Positions 52,451 to 60,587 of a stretch of 64,000 nt of DNA are shown here, piece by piece. Location of the stretch: contig NZ_JARXYZ010000010.1 in assembly GCF_029894125.1 (NCBI RefSeq), positions 186,001-250,000 of the forward strand, written 5' to 3'. Positions within the stretch are counted from its first letter, which is position 1; the number at the start of each line of letters is the position of its first letter. Made by a program: the position numbers and the translations under genes. This stretch comes from Kitasatospora sp. MAA19. GTDB lineage: Bacteria; Actinomycetota; Actinomycetes; Streptomycetales; Streptomycetaceae. The notes below the pieces were generated by a model. It did not search any database. It worked only from the letters and a program-made list of their open reading frames with translations, and was not told where the DNA came from.

Positions 52451-53455
52451 ATGTCAGTCGCCGTGCAGGGCGCCACCGGCAAGGGCAGCCGGGAGCGCGA
52501 GCAGCGTCCGGGCCTGCTGGAACGCGTCAAGCGCTCCTACGCCAAGCACTGGTACGCCTACGCGATGATCGCCCCGGTGGTCCTGGTCCTCGGCGTTCTG
52601 GTGATCTACCCGCTCGTCGAGGGCGTCTGGCTCACCCTCACCGACGCCAACAGCCTCAACTCCGCCCGGACCATCGGCGTCAACCACATCCCGGCGACCT
52701 ACAAGTTCGTCGGCTTCCACAACTACGCCGACATCCTGTGGGGCCCGGGCTCCTACGACCGGTTCTGGTCCCACTTCGTGTGGACCATCACCTGGACGGT
52801 CCTGTGCGTCGTCCTGCACTACACCATCGGTCTCGGCCTGGCCCTGCTGCTCAACCAGAAGCTGCGCGGTCGCGCCGTCTACCGGATGCTGCTCATCCTG
52901 CCCTGGGCCGTGCCGACCTTCGTCACGGTCTTCTCCTGGCGCCTGATGCTCGCCGACGGCGGCGCCGTCAACGGCCTGCTCTCCGCCCTGCACCTGCCCG
53001 AACCCGGCTGGTTGGACGACCCGTTGGCGCAGAAGGCGGCCGCGATCCTGGTCAACACCTGGGTCGGCGTCCCGTTCATGATGATCTCGCTGCTCGGCGG
53101 CCTGCAGTCGATCCCGGCCGAGCTGTACGAGGCCGCCGAGATGGACGGCGCCACCGCCTGGCAGCGGTTCCGCCACGTGACCCTGCCCGGGCTGCGCACC
53201 GTCTCCTCGACCGTCGTGCTGCTCGGCGTGATCTGGACGTTCAACCAATTCGCCGTCATCTTCCTGCTGTTCGGTACCAGCGGCGGCTCCGACGCCCAGC
53301 TTCTGGTCACCTGGGCCTACCGCCTCGGCTTCGGCCAACAGCCCCGGGACTACGCGCAGTCCGCCGCGTACGGCGTGATCCTGCTGTCCATCCTCATCGT
53401 CTTCACCGCCTTCTACCGGCGCTGGCTCGCCCGCAACGAGCAGGCCAACGGCTAG
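52451..53455 (+). CDS. malF: Maltose ABC transporter permease MalF-like
   Basis: A 334-residue permease with six or seven helices. The coupling (EAA) motif is YEAAEMDGATAWQRFRHVTL followed by PGL. The N-terminus is cytoplasmic and basic. ATG 52451 has GAGAAGG upstream. It is separated from malE by about 300 nt containing palindrome B, and its stop codon lies inside a tandem repeat. Confidence 0.93.
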   Translation: MSVAVQGATGKGSREREQRPGLLERVKRSYAKHWYAYAMIAPVVLVLGVLVIYPLVEGVWLTLTDANSLNSARTIGVNHIPATYKFVGFHNYADILWGPGSYDRFWSHFVWTITWTVLCVVLHYTIGLGLALLLNQKLRGRAVYRMLLILPWAVPTFVTVFSWRLMLADGGAVNGLLSALHLPEPGWLDDPLAQKAAAILVNTWVGVPFMMISLLGGLQSIPAELYEAAEMDGATAWQRFRHVTLPGLRTVSSTVVLLGVIWTFNQFAVIFLLFGTSGGSDAQLLVTWAYRLGFGQQPRDYAQSAAYGVILLSILIVFTAFYRRWLARNEQANG

Positions 53456-53505
53456 CAGGCCAACGGCCCCGCAAGGCCAATGGCCCCAGCAGGCCAACGG
53501 CCGCG
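53441..53505. repeat. Tandem repeat across the malF stop codon
   Basis: Four copies of a 15-17 nt unit with the core CAGGCCAACGGC start at 53441, 53456, 53472 (CAAGGCCAATGGC) and 53490. The first is the end of malF (codons for Q-A-N-G); the TAG stop lies between copies 1 and 2. Loss of the stop would extend MalF by repeats of the same type. Confidence 0.9.
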
Positions 53506-53544
53506 GCCCCGGACCCAGTTGATCCACGAAGGCAGGTAACCCCG

Positions 53545-54450
53545 ATGAGTACCACCACCGAACGTCCCGCGCCGCCGGCGAGCCCGGTACCGGCCGCCCG
53601 GCCCGCCAAGACCCGCCGCCGCGGCGAGAGCAGCCCGATGGGCAAGGCACTGGCCCACGGCGCCCTGATCCTCGCCAGCCTGGTCGCCCTGTTCCCGGTC
53701 CTGTGGATCCTCTACATCTCGCTCGGACCGGACAAGACGGACTACCTCCACCCCGGCGAGATCTTCGGCAAGTTGACCCTGTCGAACTACCACCACGTGC
53801 TGTTTGACACCGACTTCTTCACCTGGTTCGGCAACTCCTTCCTGGTCTCCGGCGTCACCACGGTGTTCGGCGTCATGGTCGCCGCCACCACCGGCTACGC
53901 CGTCTCCCGGATGCGCTTCCCCGGGCACAAGCCGCTGATGTGGTCGCTGCTGGTCACCCAGATGTTCCCGATCGCGGTGCTGATCGTGCCGATGTACACG
54001 ATCCTGTCCGACCTCGGCCTGCTGGACGGCTACCTCGGCCTGATCCTGGTCTACTCGACCACCACCGTGCCGTACTGCGCCTGGCTCCTGAAGGGCTACT
54101 TCGACACCATCCCGGTGGAGATCGACGAGGCCGGCCGGGTCGACGGGCTCACCCCGATCGGCACCTTCTGGCGGCTGGTCCTGCCGCTCGCCCGGCCGGG
54201 CTTGGCGGTGGCCGCGTTCTACTCCTTCCTCACCGCCTGGGCGGAGGTGGCCTTCGCCTCCACGTTCATGCTCAGCTCCAGCAAGTACACGCTGGCCGTC
54301 GGCCTGCAGACCTTCGTCAGCGAGCACGACGCGCAGTGGAACTTCATGGCGGCCACCGCCGTGCTGATCGCGATCCCGTCCTCGGTCTTCTTCTACCTGG
54401 TGCAGCGCCACCTGGTCACCGGTCTGACCGCCGGTGCCTCCAAGTCGTAA
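53545..54450 (+). CDS. malG: Maltose ABC transporter permease MalG-like
   Basis: A 301-residue permease partner of MalF. It has a proline-rich cytoplasmic N-terminus, six helices, and the EAA motif EIDEAGRVDGLTPIGTFWRL. ATG 53545 lies behind AAGGCAGG. The upstream open frame is a shadow of malF. The ATPase (MsiK-type, shared by several sugar importers in Streptomyces) is not encoded in this window. Confidence 0.93.
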   Translation: MSTTTERPAPPASPVPAARPAKTRRRGESSPMGKALAHGALILASLVALFPVLWILYISLGPDKTDYLHPGEIFGKLTLSNYHHVLFDTDFFTWFGNSFLVSGVTTVFGVMVAATTGYAVSRMRFPGHKPLMWSLLVTQMFPIAVLIVPMYTILSDLGLLDGYLGLILVYSTTTVPYCAWLLKGYFDTIPVEIDEAGRVDGLTPIGTFWRLVLPLARPGLAVAAFYSFLTAWAEVAFASTFMLSSSKYTLAVGLQTFVSEHDAQWNFMAATAVLIAIPSSVFFYLVQRHLVTGLTAGASKS

Positions 54451-54487
54451 CGCTCCTCGCTCCTCTAGTCCCCAAGGGATACCGTCC

Positions 54488-56206
54488 ATGACCCAGAACC
54501 TGGCCGACACCTCCCGGCCTGCCGCCGACGCCACCGCTCACGAGGCGGTCACCCCGGCTCCTGCGACGGGCGGGGCGTCCAGAGACTGGTGGCGGGACGC
54601 GGTCATCTACCAGGTGTACCCGCGCAGCTTCGCCGACTCCAACGGCGACGGCATGGGCGACCTGCCCGGCATCCGCAGCCGCCTGCCGTACCTGCGCGAC
54701 CTCGGTGTGGACGCGGTCTGGCTCTCGCCGTTCTACGCCTCGCCGCAGGCGGACGCCGGCTACGACGTCGCCGACTACCGCGCCGTGGACCCGATGTTCG
54801 GCACCCTGCTGGACGCCGACGCGCTCATCCGGGACGCCCACCAGCTGGGGCTGCGGATCATCGTCGACCTCGTCCCCAACCACTCCTCGGACCAGCACGA
54901 GTGGTTCCAGCGCGCCCTGCGCGAGGGCCCCGCGTCCCCGCTGCGCGAGCGCTACCACTTCCGCCCGGGCACGGGCGAGAACGGCGAACTGCCGCCCAAC
55001 GACTGGGAGTCCATCTTCGGCGGCCCGGCCTGGACCCGCACCGAGAACCCGGACGGCACCCCCGGCGAGTGGTACCTGCACCTGTTCGCCCCCGAGCAGC
55101 CCGACTTCAACTGGGAGAACCAGGCCGTCGCCGACGAGTTCCGCTCGATCCTGCGGTTCTGGCTCGACATGGGCGTCGACGGCTTCCGCATCGACGTCGC
55201 CCACGGCCTGGTCAAGGCCCCCGGCCTGCCCGACCTCGGCGGTTCGGACCAGCTCAAGCTGCTCGGCAACGATGTCATGCCGTTCTTCGACCAGGACGGC
55301 GTGCACGAGATCTACCGCAGCTGGCGCCGGATCCTCGACGAGTACCCGGGCCAGCGGATCGGCGTCGCCGAGGCATGGACTCCGACCGTCCAGCGCACCG
55401 CCAACTACGTGCGCCCCGACGAACTGCACCAGGCCTTCAACTTCCAGTACCTGGGCACCGGTTGGGACGCCGCCGCGCTGCGCGAGGTGATCGACGTCTC
55501 GCTCGACTCGATGCGTCCGGTCGACGCCCCCACCACCTGGGTGCTGTCCAACCACGACGTCACCCGGCACGCCACCCGCTTCGCCAACCCGCCCGGCCTC
55601 GGCACCCAGATCCGCACCCCCGGCGACCGCGAGCTCGGCCTGCGCCGTGCCCGCGCCGCCACCCTGCTGATGCTCGCGCTGCCCGGCTCGGCGTACATCT
55701 ACCAGGGCGAGGAACTCGGCCTGCCGGACGTCACCGACCTGCCGGACGAGGTCCGCCAGGACCCGTCGTTCTTCCGCAAGGCCGGGCAGGACGGCTACCG
55801 CGACGGCTGCCGCGTCCCGATCCCGTGGTCCGGCACCGAGGCCCCGTACGGCTTCGGCCCGGTCGCCGGCGGGCCGTCCTGGCTGCCGCAGCCGACCGAG
55901 TGGGCCGCGCTGAGCGTCGAGGCGCAGACCGGTGACCCGGAGTCCACCCTGGAGCTGTACCGCAGCGCGCTCGCCGTCCGCCGCTCCCAGGCCGACCTCG
56001 GCGCCGGGACGGACGTCGAGTGGTTGGACGGCCCCGAGGGCACCCTGGCGTTCCGCCGCGGCTCCTTCGTCTGCACGGTGAACGCCACGGGCGAGCCGGT
56101 CCGGATAGCGGCGCCCGGAAAGCTGCTGCTCTCCTCGGTGGAGCTGGTGGCGGACGGCGACGAGACGGTGCTCGCACCGGACAGCACCGGCTGGTGGGCG
56201 GTCTGA
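54488..56206 (+). CDS. aglA: GH13 alpha-glucosidase
   Basis: A 572-residue (beta/alpha)8 glycoside hydrolase of family 13. The conserved regions are DLVPNHSSDQHEWF, GFRIDVAHGL (nucleophile Asp), RIGVAEAW (acid/base Glu) and WVLSNHDVTRH (transition-state Asp). No signal peptide, so it hydrolyses imported maltose/maltodextrins inside the cell. ATG 54488 is used rather than 54434, as the extra residues match no family part and overlap the end of malG. It ends 25 nt before the chosen malR start. Confidence 0.94.
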   Translation: MTQNLADTSRPAADATAHEAVTPAPATGGASRDWWRDAVIYQVYPRSFADSNGDGMGDLPGIRSRLPYLRDLGVDAVWLSPFYASPQADAGYDVADYRAVDPMFGTLLDADALIRDAHQLGLRIIVDLVPNHSSDQHEWFQRALREGPASPLRERYHFRPGTGENGELPPNDWESIFGGPAWTRTENPDGTPGEWYLHLFAPEQPDFNWENQAVADEFRSILRFWLDMGVDGFRIDVAHGLVKAPGLPDLGGSDQLKLLGNDVMPFFDQDGVHEIYRSWRRILDEYPGQRIGVAEAWTPTVQRTANYVRPDELHQAFNFQYLGTGWDAAALREVIDVSLDSMRPVDAPTTWVLSNHDVTRHATRFANPPGLGTQIRTPGDRELGLRRARAATLLMLALPGSAYIYQGEELGLPDVTDLPDEVRQDPSFFRKAGQDGYRDGCRVPIPWSGTEAPYGFGPVAGGPSWLPQPTEWAALSVEAQTGDPESTLELYRSALAVRRSQADLGAGTDVEWLDGPEGTLAFRRGSFVCTVNATGEPVRIAAPGKLLLSSVELVADGDETVLAPDSTGWWAV

Positions 56207-56231
56207 CGTGGTTGCAATAGGCTCTGGGACC

Positions 56232-57251
56232 GTGACTACGGCGCGACTCTCAGACATCGCGGCGCAGGCGGGGGTCAGCGAAGCCACCGTCTCCCGCGTA
56301 CTCAACGGCAAGGCGAACGTCTCCGCCGCCACCCGGCAGACCGTGCTGGCGGCGCTCGACGTGCTCGGCTACGAGCGGCCGACCCGACTGCGCCAGCGCA
56401 GCGCCGGCCTGATCGGGCTGATCACGCCGGAGCTGAGCAACCCGATCTTCCCCGCACTGGCCCAGGTGATCGAGCAGGTGCTCAGCCGGCACGGGTACAC
56501 CCCGGTGCTGTGCACCCAGACCCCGGGCGGGTCGACCGAGGACGAATTGGTCGAGATGCTGGTCGACCGGGGCGTGGCGGGCATCGTCTTCGTCTCCGGG
56601 CTGCACGCCGACTCCACCGCCGACCACGACCGCTACGCCCGGCTGACCGGGCGCGGGGTGCCGTTCGTGCTGATCAACGGCTACAGCGAGCGGATCGACG
56701 CGCCGTTCATCTCGCCGGACGACCGGGCCGCGATGTGGATGGCCGTCCAGCACCTGGCAGAACTCGGGCACGAGCGGATCGGGTTGGCCGTCGGGCAGCG
56801 GCGGTACGTCCCGGTGCTGCGCAAGATCGAGGGCTTCACGGCCGCGATGCGCGAGGTGCTCGGGCTGGGCGAGGAGGAGGCCGAGAACCTCGTCCACCAC
56901 ACGCTGTTCAGTGTGGAGGGCGGGCACGCGGCGGCCGGCGCACTGCTCGACAAGGGGTGCACGGCCATCGTGTGCGGCAGCGACATGATGGCGCTCGGAG
57001 CGATCCGCGCGGTGCGCCAGCGTGGGCTGTCGGTGCCGCAGGACGTGTCGGTGGTCGGCTTCGACGACTCGCCGCTGATCGCCTTCACCGAGCCGCCGCT
57101 GACCACGATCCGCCAGCCGGTCGAGGCGATGGCCACGGCGGCGGTGGACGCGCTGCTGGAGGAGGTCGGTGGAAACGCGGCCCAGCGCGGGGAGTTCATG
57201 TTCCAGCCGGAGCTGGTCATGCGCGGGTCCACGGGGGCCTGCGCGCGCTGA
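56232..57251 (+). CDS. malR: LacI-family maltose repressor
   Basis: A 339-residue repressor. The N-terminal HTH ARLSDIAAQAGVSEATVSRV with hinge VLNGKANVSAATRQTVL is classical LacI. The effector domain carries GLIGLITPELSNPIFPALAQ and GIVFVSGLHAD, very like known Streptomyces MalR. The start is taken as GTG 56232, since the LacI fold begins a few residues later; GTG 56208 would add 8 residues (VAIGSGT). TTGCAA at 56212 could be an autoregulatory half-site. It lies last in the mal locus, after aglA and in the same direction. Confidence 0.92.
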   Translation: MTTARLSDIAAQAGVSEATVSRVLNGKANVSAATRQTVLAALDVLGYERPTRLRQRSAGLIGLITPELSNPIFPALAQVIEQVLSRHGYTPVLCTQTPGGSTEDELVEMLVDRGVAGIVFVSGLHADSTADHDRYARLTGRGVPFVLINGYSERIDAPFISPDDRAAMWMAVQHLAELGHERIGLAVGQRRYVPVLRKIEGFTAAMREVLGLGEEEAENLVHHTLFSVEGGHAAAGALLDKGCTAIVCGSDMMALGAIRAVRQRGLSVPQDVSVVGFDDSPLIAFTEPPLTTIRQPVEAMATAAVDALLEEVGGNAAQRGEFMFQPELVMRGSTGACAR

Positions 57252-57270
57252 GCGTAGACGGAGGACGGGC

Positions 57271-57310
57271 GAACGGGCCCCGGGAGAGCGGTTGCTCTCC
57301 GGGGCCCGTT
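57271..57310 (+). terminator. Terminator after malR
   Basis: A 16-bp stem with a single bulged G (ACGGGCCCCGG-G-AGAGC / GCTCTCCGGGGCCCGT) and a short loop, followed by TTT. It closes the mal locus and also lies at the end of the convergent small antitoxin-like gene. Confidence 0.9.
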
Positions 57311-57333
57311 TCGCGTGTCGCGGGTGCGTCGGG

Positions 57334-57534
57334 TCAGCCCTCGTGGTCCGTGGAGGGGCGCTGGGGGAGCCGCCGGCCGTCGAGCGCGTCGCCGGTCCGG
57401 GTCTCGGTGCGGCGGCCGCGGGCCAGGTAGTCGCGCAGGACCAGTTCGACGGCGTCCTGGGGGCTCTTGGTGCCGGAGAGCATCATCGCGTCGATTGCGA
57501 GGTTCGCGTCGAGTGTGACGGTGACCTGGGCCAT
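57334..57534 (-). CDS. VapB-like ribbon-helix-helix protein without a toxin partner
   Basis: A 66-residue protein with AQVTVTLDANLAIDAMMLSG and SPQDAVELVLRDYLARGR, the layout of type II VapB antitoxins and related RHH repressors. ATG 57534 follows GAGGAG. No VapC/PIN-domain toxin is encoded upstream or downstream. The polar C-terminus (RRTETRTGDALDGRRLPQRP) could bind a partner. Confidence 0.7.
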   Translation of the reverse strand: MAQVTVTLDANLAIDAMMLSGTKSPQDAVELVLRDYLARGRRTETRTGDALDGRRLPQRPSTDHEG

Positions 57535-57664
57535 GGTGACTCCTCCTCTGCTGCGGAGCAGCAGCATGCCCGCTGGCGCGGGCTTTGACCATGGCCCCTG
57601 GTCGTCGGGGGCGGGATGCGCCGGAACCCCCGGAGGAGCGACCAGACTCTCCCCGGGGGCGGGC

Positions 57665-57719
57665 GACGGCGGACAGATAGCAGATGATGAAATCTGTTAT
57701 CTGCTATCTGTCAGCCGTC
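57665..57719. repeat. Palindromic element copy C
   Basis: Two 21-nt arms (57665-57685, 57699-57719) are complementary apart from one position. The arms carry GACAGATAGCAGAT and ATCTGCTATCTGTC, with a 13-nt spacer. This is the third member of the ACAGATARCAG family. It is 36 nt downstream of the stop of the minus-strand Rpf-like gene, where it may act as a 3'-end structure. Confidence 0.88.
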
Positions 57720-57755
57720 ATCTGTTACCTGATCCTTGTCGCTCGCCCGTCGTCC

Positions 57756-59030
57756 TCAGACCCGGCCGGCGAAGTCCGGGGCCCAGTTGGCGACGGTCTG
57801 CAGGCGCACGCCCGAGCTCGGGTTGGCGGCCTCGACGTACTGGCCGCCGCCGATGTAGATCGCGACGTGGTAGACGCCGGAGTCCTTGCCGTTGTTGGAC
57901 CAGAACAGCAGGTCGCCCGCCTGGAGGCTGTCCAGCGAGACGTGGGTGCTGGCGGCGGCCTGGTCGGCGGCGACGCGCGGGACGGAGACGCCCGCGGCAC
58001 GCAGCGCGGCCTGGGTCAGACCGGAGCAGTCCCAGCCGCCGTTGCCGGTGCCGCCGTAGACGTAGGCCTGGCCGACCTTCGACTTGGCGAAGGAGACCGC
58101 GGCGGCCATGCTGCCGGTGGCGGTCTGGGCGGGGGCCTGAGTCTGCGCCTGGGCGGCCGGCTTCGAGGCCGGGGCCTGGCTCTGCGCGGCCGGCTTGGCG
58201 TTCACGGCACCGCCGTTGGAGGTCTGGCCGGACTTCTGCGAGCGGTCGAACCAGGTGAAGCCCGAGCCGGACTGGTCGGCCTGCGCCGACTGCTGGGCCG
58301 CCTGGCCGCCGTCCTTGAACGACAGGCGCTGGCCCGGGTAGATGGTGTCCGGACCCTCGGTCAGGGTGCCGCGGTTGAGCTCGTACAGCCGCTGCCAGCC
58401 GCCCTGGACGTTGTTCTTGTCGGCGATCGAGGACAGCCAGTCGCCGGCGGCGACGGTGTAGTCCCCGCCCTGGGCCTGGGCGTTGCCCTGGGCCTGCGCC
58501 TGGTCCTGGGCCGGCGCGGCCGGCTTCGAAGCGGGCTTCGTGGCGGGGGCCTGGTCCTGCGTCGGCTTGGCGGCCGGGGCAGCGGGCTTGGCGGCAGGCT
58601 TGGCGGCGGTCGAGCCGGTGGTCGAACCGGCCGCGGTGTCGACGGACGCCGCGGCGCCGCCCTTGGTCAGGCCGGCCTGGACGGAGCACACCGGCCAGGC
58701 GCCCGGGCCCTGCGAGGCGAGCACCTTCTCGGCGACGGCGATCTGCTGGTCCTTGGTGGCCTGGTTGGCCTGCGGGGCGTAGGCGGTGCCACCGAAGGCG
58801 GCCCAGGTGCTGGAGGTGAACTGCAGGCCGCCGTAGAAGCCGTTGCCGGTGTTGATGCTCCAGTTGCCGGTGCTCTCGCACTGGGCGACCTTGTCCCAGG
58901 TGGCGACGGAGGCGGCGGAGGCGGTGCCGGAGGTAAGGCACGGGATGCTGAGGCCGACGCCCGCGACGCCGATGGCGGCGATCACGCGTCGGGTGCGGCT
59001 GGACAGACGGGTGCCGTTGGTGGGCAGCAT
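57756..59030 (-). CDS. Secreted Rpf-LysM-NlpC/P60 peptidoglycan hydrolase
   Basis: A 424-residue secreted protein combining three wall modules. After a signal peptide (about 1-40, cleaved near TASAAS) comes a resuscitation-promoting-factor transglycosylase-like domain (WDKVAQCESTGNW, catalytic Glu52; GFYGGLQFTSSTWAAFGG). Then follow an Ala/Pro/Gln-rich linker, a LysM (YTVAAGDWLSSIADKNN, IYPGQRLSF), a second linker, and an NlpC/P60 domain (GGWDCSGLTQAALRAAGV with the catalytic Cys; YHVAIYIG with the His). It could cleave both glycan and peptide parts. ATG 59030 has GGAGAGG upstream. A c-di-AMP riboswitch and a Crp-like site precede it. Confidence 0.93.
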   Translation of the reverse strand: MLPTNGTRLSSRTRRVIAAIGVAGVGLSIPCLTSGTASAASVATWDKVAQCESTGNWSINTGNGFYGGLQFTSSTWAAFGGTAYAPQANQATKDQQIAVAEKVLASQGPGAWPVCSVQAGLTKGGAAASVDTAAGSTTGSTAAKPAAKPAAPAAKPTQDQAPATKPASKPAAPAQDQAQAQGNAQAQGGDYTVAAGDWLSSIADKNNVQGGWQRLYELNRGTLTEGPDTIYPGQRLSFKDGGQAAQQSAQADQSGSGFTWFDRSQKSGQTSNGGAVNAKPAAQSQAPASKPAAQAQTQAPAQTATGSMAAAVSFAKSKVGQAYVYGGTGNGGWDCSGLTQAALRAAGVSVPRVAADQAAASTHVSLDSLQAGDLLFWSNNGKDSGVYHVAIYIGGGQYVEAANPSSGVRLQTVANWAPDFAGRV

Positions 59031-59050
59031 GAAGACGCGGTCCTCTCCCA

Positions 59051-59229
59051 CGCCTGCGAGGTGAGCTGTCGGATTCGGGCTGGAGTTGCCCGGCCGCGCT
59101 GTGGGCGCGGCTTCACCCCTAGCCCTGAACCGTTCCGAAGAGCGGTCCGGGGCGACTTACCTGTGGGTCCCCCGCTCCTGCCGTGATGCGTTTTCGCGCT
59201 GCCAGGACATCCGACGGCAGGACTCGGCG
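59051..59229 (-). promoter_or_regulatory. c-di-AMP (ydaO/yuaA) riboswitch
   Basis: On the minus strand, immediately before the Rpf-LysM-NlpC gene, conserved ydaO parts are visible: a closing stem CGCCGAG ... CTCGCAGGCG, the hallmark GGGGGACCCACAGG, AGGGGTGAAGCC, and CCGAATCCGACAG followed by CTCACCTCGCAGGCG. The ribosome-binding site GGAGAGG follows within 20 nt. Such riboswitches control Rpf and NlpC/P60 wall hydrolases in Streptomyces and turn off expression when c-di-AMP is high. The boundaries are by eye. Confidence 0.88.
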
Positions 59230-59230
59230 T

Positions 59231-59579
59231 CGCGGATGAACTGGGTCCGTGTGGCCACGAACGGGGAGCACGTTAAGCAGACTTAAGTTCAAACTGCAAA
59301 CACCTGTGATGCACATCACGGTTTGGTGAGAAGCGCCATTTCCCTAACCCATCATGATCGGAAATGACCGTTTTTCGGCAACGTCGCTATAGGCGTACGT
59401 AACTGTCTGAGCTTCAGGGAGTGAGTGACGGCGCGTCGGGTCGCATGAGGGCATAGGCGCGGGAAGGGGGTGTGGGTGCGCCTCGACAGCCGGGGGGTAC
59501 ACCAGGCGGCGGCGAACAAATGCGAACAGAACGGACATTACTCTCATTCGCCCCTTAACTCCCGTACGGGACAAGCCGA
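59231..59579. other. Regulatory region upstream of the wall hydrolase
   Basis: About 350 nt with no supported gene. It holds the Crp-like site (59305-59320), a promoter for the riboswitch transcript (a TTGCAG, 17 nt, TTAACG arrangement on the minus strand is possible) and a CATTTCC-N16-GGAAATG inverted repeat (59337-59366). Short frames on either strand lack ribosome-binding sites and domains. Confidence 0.55.
59305..59320. promoter_or_regulatory. Crp-like binding site TGTGATGCACATCACG
   Basis: The symmetric core GTGAT-N4-ATCAC fits the actinobacterial Crp pattern GTG-N8-CAC. It lies about 75 nt upstream of the riboswitch 5' end, next to the likely promoter of the Rpf-type gene. Crp control of rpf genes is known in other actinobacteria. 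Confidence 0.65.
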
Positions 59580-59611
59580 AAGGGCCTGGAACGCTACCGT
59601 CCCGGGCCCTC
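59580..59611 (-). terminator. Terminator of the CbiX-like gene
   Basis: A 9-bp stem with one wobble (AGGGCCTGG / CCGGGCCCT). Read on the minus strand it ends CCCTTTC, 20 nt past the stop of the CbiX-like gene. Confidence 0.65.
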
Positions 59612-59630
59612 TCGGTGCGCGTGGTGTCCG

Positions 59631-60587
59631 TTACCGGTCGGCAGGCCCCTCGGCGGCGGCGTGAGCCGCGTGGGCGGCGCGACCGGCGTGGGTGCCCTCG
59701 GCGGCCTCCGCCTCCGCCTCTGCGGCGGCCTCGGCCTCCGGGGAGGGTGCGGGCAGCGCGGCCAGGTAGGTGGAGGCGATCAGCTGGCCGACCGTCGGGT
59801 AGGCGCCCAGCGGCGCGGCGGACGGGCAGCCGGTCTCCTCGGCGGCCGCGGCGAGCAGCTCCGAGTCGGCCTCCGGCCCGATCACCAGCGGGGCCAGCGC
59901 CGGGCGCTGGGAGCCGGTCTCCTTGAGGTGGTTGACGGCCGCGGCGACCGAGCCGGGCACGTCGAGCGCGGCGGGGACGACCGGGACGGCCAGTCGGGCC
60001 GCCAGCAGGACGCCGGTGATGCCGGCCGCCGCGGCGGCGTCCTCGCCGCCGACGGTGGTGAGCACCACGCCGTCCGCGGCGGTCGCGATGGCGAACAGCC
60101 GGGCGCGGTCGGCCCGGGCCAGGCCGGCCTCGGACAGTCGCACGTGCACGGCCTCGGCGAGCAGCGGGTGCGGGCCGAGCACGTCGGTGACGGGCGCTCC
60201 GTACTCCGCGGCGAGGGCGTGAAGTTCGGTCAGGAATCCGTGCGGGCCGGGTACCAGCGGTACCAGGACCGGTGCGGGCAGGCCGGCCTCGGCGGCCATG
60301 GCCAGCAGTTCGGCGACGGTGTGCTCGTCACCGCCGGTGCTCTCGGCGGCGTTGCCGGGGAGGTAGCCGACGGCGGTCTGGACGCCGCCCTGCTCGCTGC
60401 GGACGATCGACAGCAGCTCCTCGACGACCGAGCGGGACTCGGGCCCGGCGGTCGCGGGCACGGCGAGCACCAGGGCCGGGGAGCCGGCCGGGATCTCGGG
60501 GCGCTCGGGGCGGCGGTGGCGCCCCCGCGCACGGGAGCCTGGACTACGGACGGGCAGTGGCGCGCCCGGGATGGCTGCGGTGCTCAT
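59631..60587 (-). CDS. CbiX/sirohydrochlorin-chelatase-like protein without catalytic histidines
   Basis: A 318-residue protein with the two-lobed layout of CbiX-type chelatases (ALVLAVPATAGPESRSVVEE in lobe 1, VTDVLGPHPLLAEAVHVRLS between lobes, and PVVPAALDVPGSVAAAV in lobe 2). In active enzymes the first strand ends in a histidine (AHGTRDP-like); here the same place reads AVPATAGPES, and the second lobe also lacks the expected His. It is thus probably not a working chelatase, or uses other residues. The tail is Ala/Glu/His-rich. ATG 60587 (MSTAAIPGAPLPV). Confidence 0.8.
   Translation of the reverse strand: MSTAAIPGAPLPVRSPGSRARGRHRRPERPEIPAGSPALVLAVPATAGPESRSVVEELLSIVRSEQGGVQTAVGYLPGNAAESTGGDEHTVAELLAMAAEAGLPAPVLVPLVPGPHGFLTELHALAAEYGAPVTDVLGPHPLLAEAVHVRLSEAGLARADRARLFAIATAADGVVLTTVGGEDAAAAAGITGVLLAARLAVPVVPAALDVPGSVAAAVNHLKETGSQRPALAPLVIGPEADSELLAAAAEETGCPSAAPLGAYPTVGQLIASTYLAALPAPSPEAEAAAEAEAEAAEGTHAGRAAHAAHAAAEGPADR

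Noticed and set aside
59344..59574. Short frames on both strands upstream of the wall hydrolase
   Set aside because: No domain or ribosome-binding site; the region is better explained as promoter DNA with a Crp-like site.
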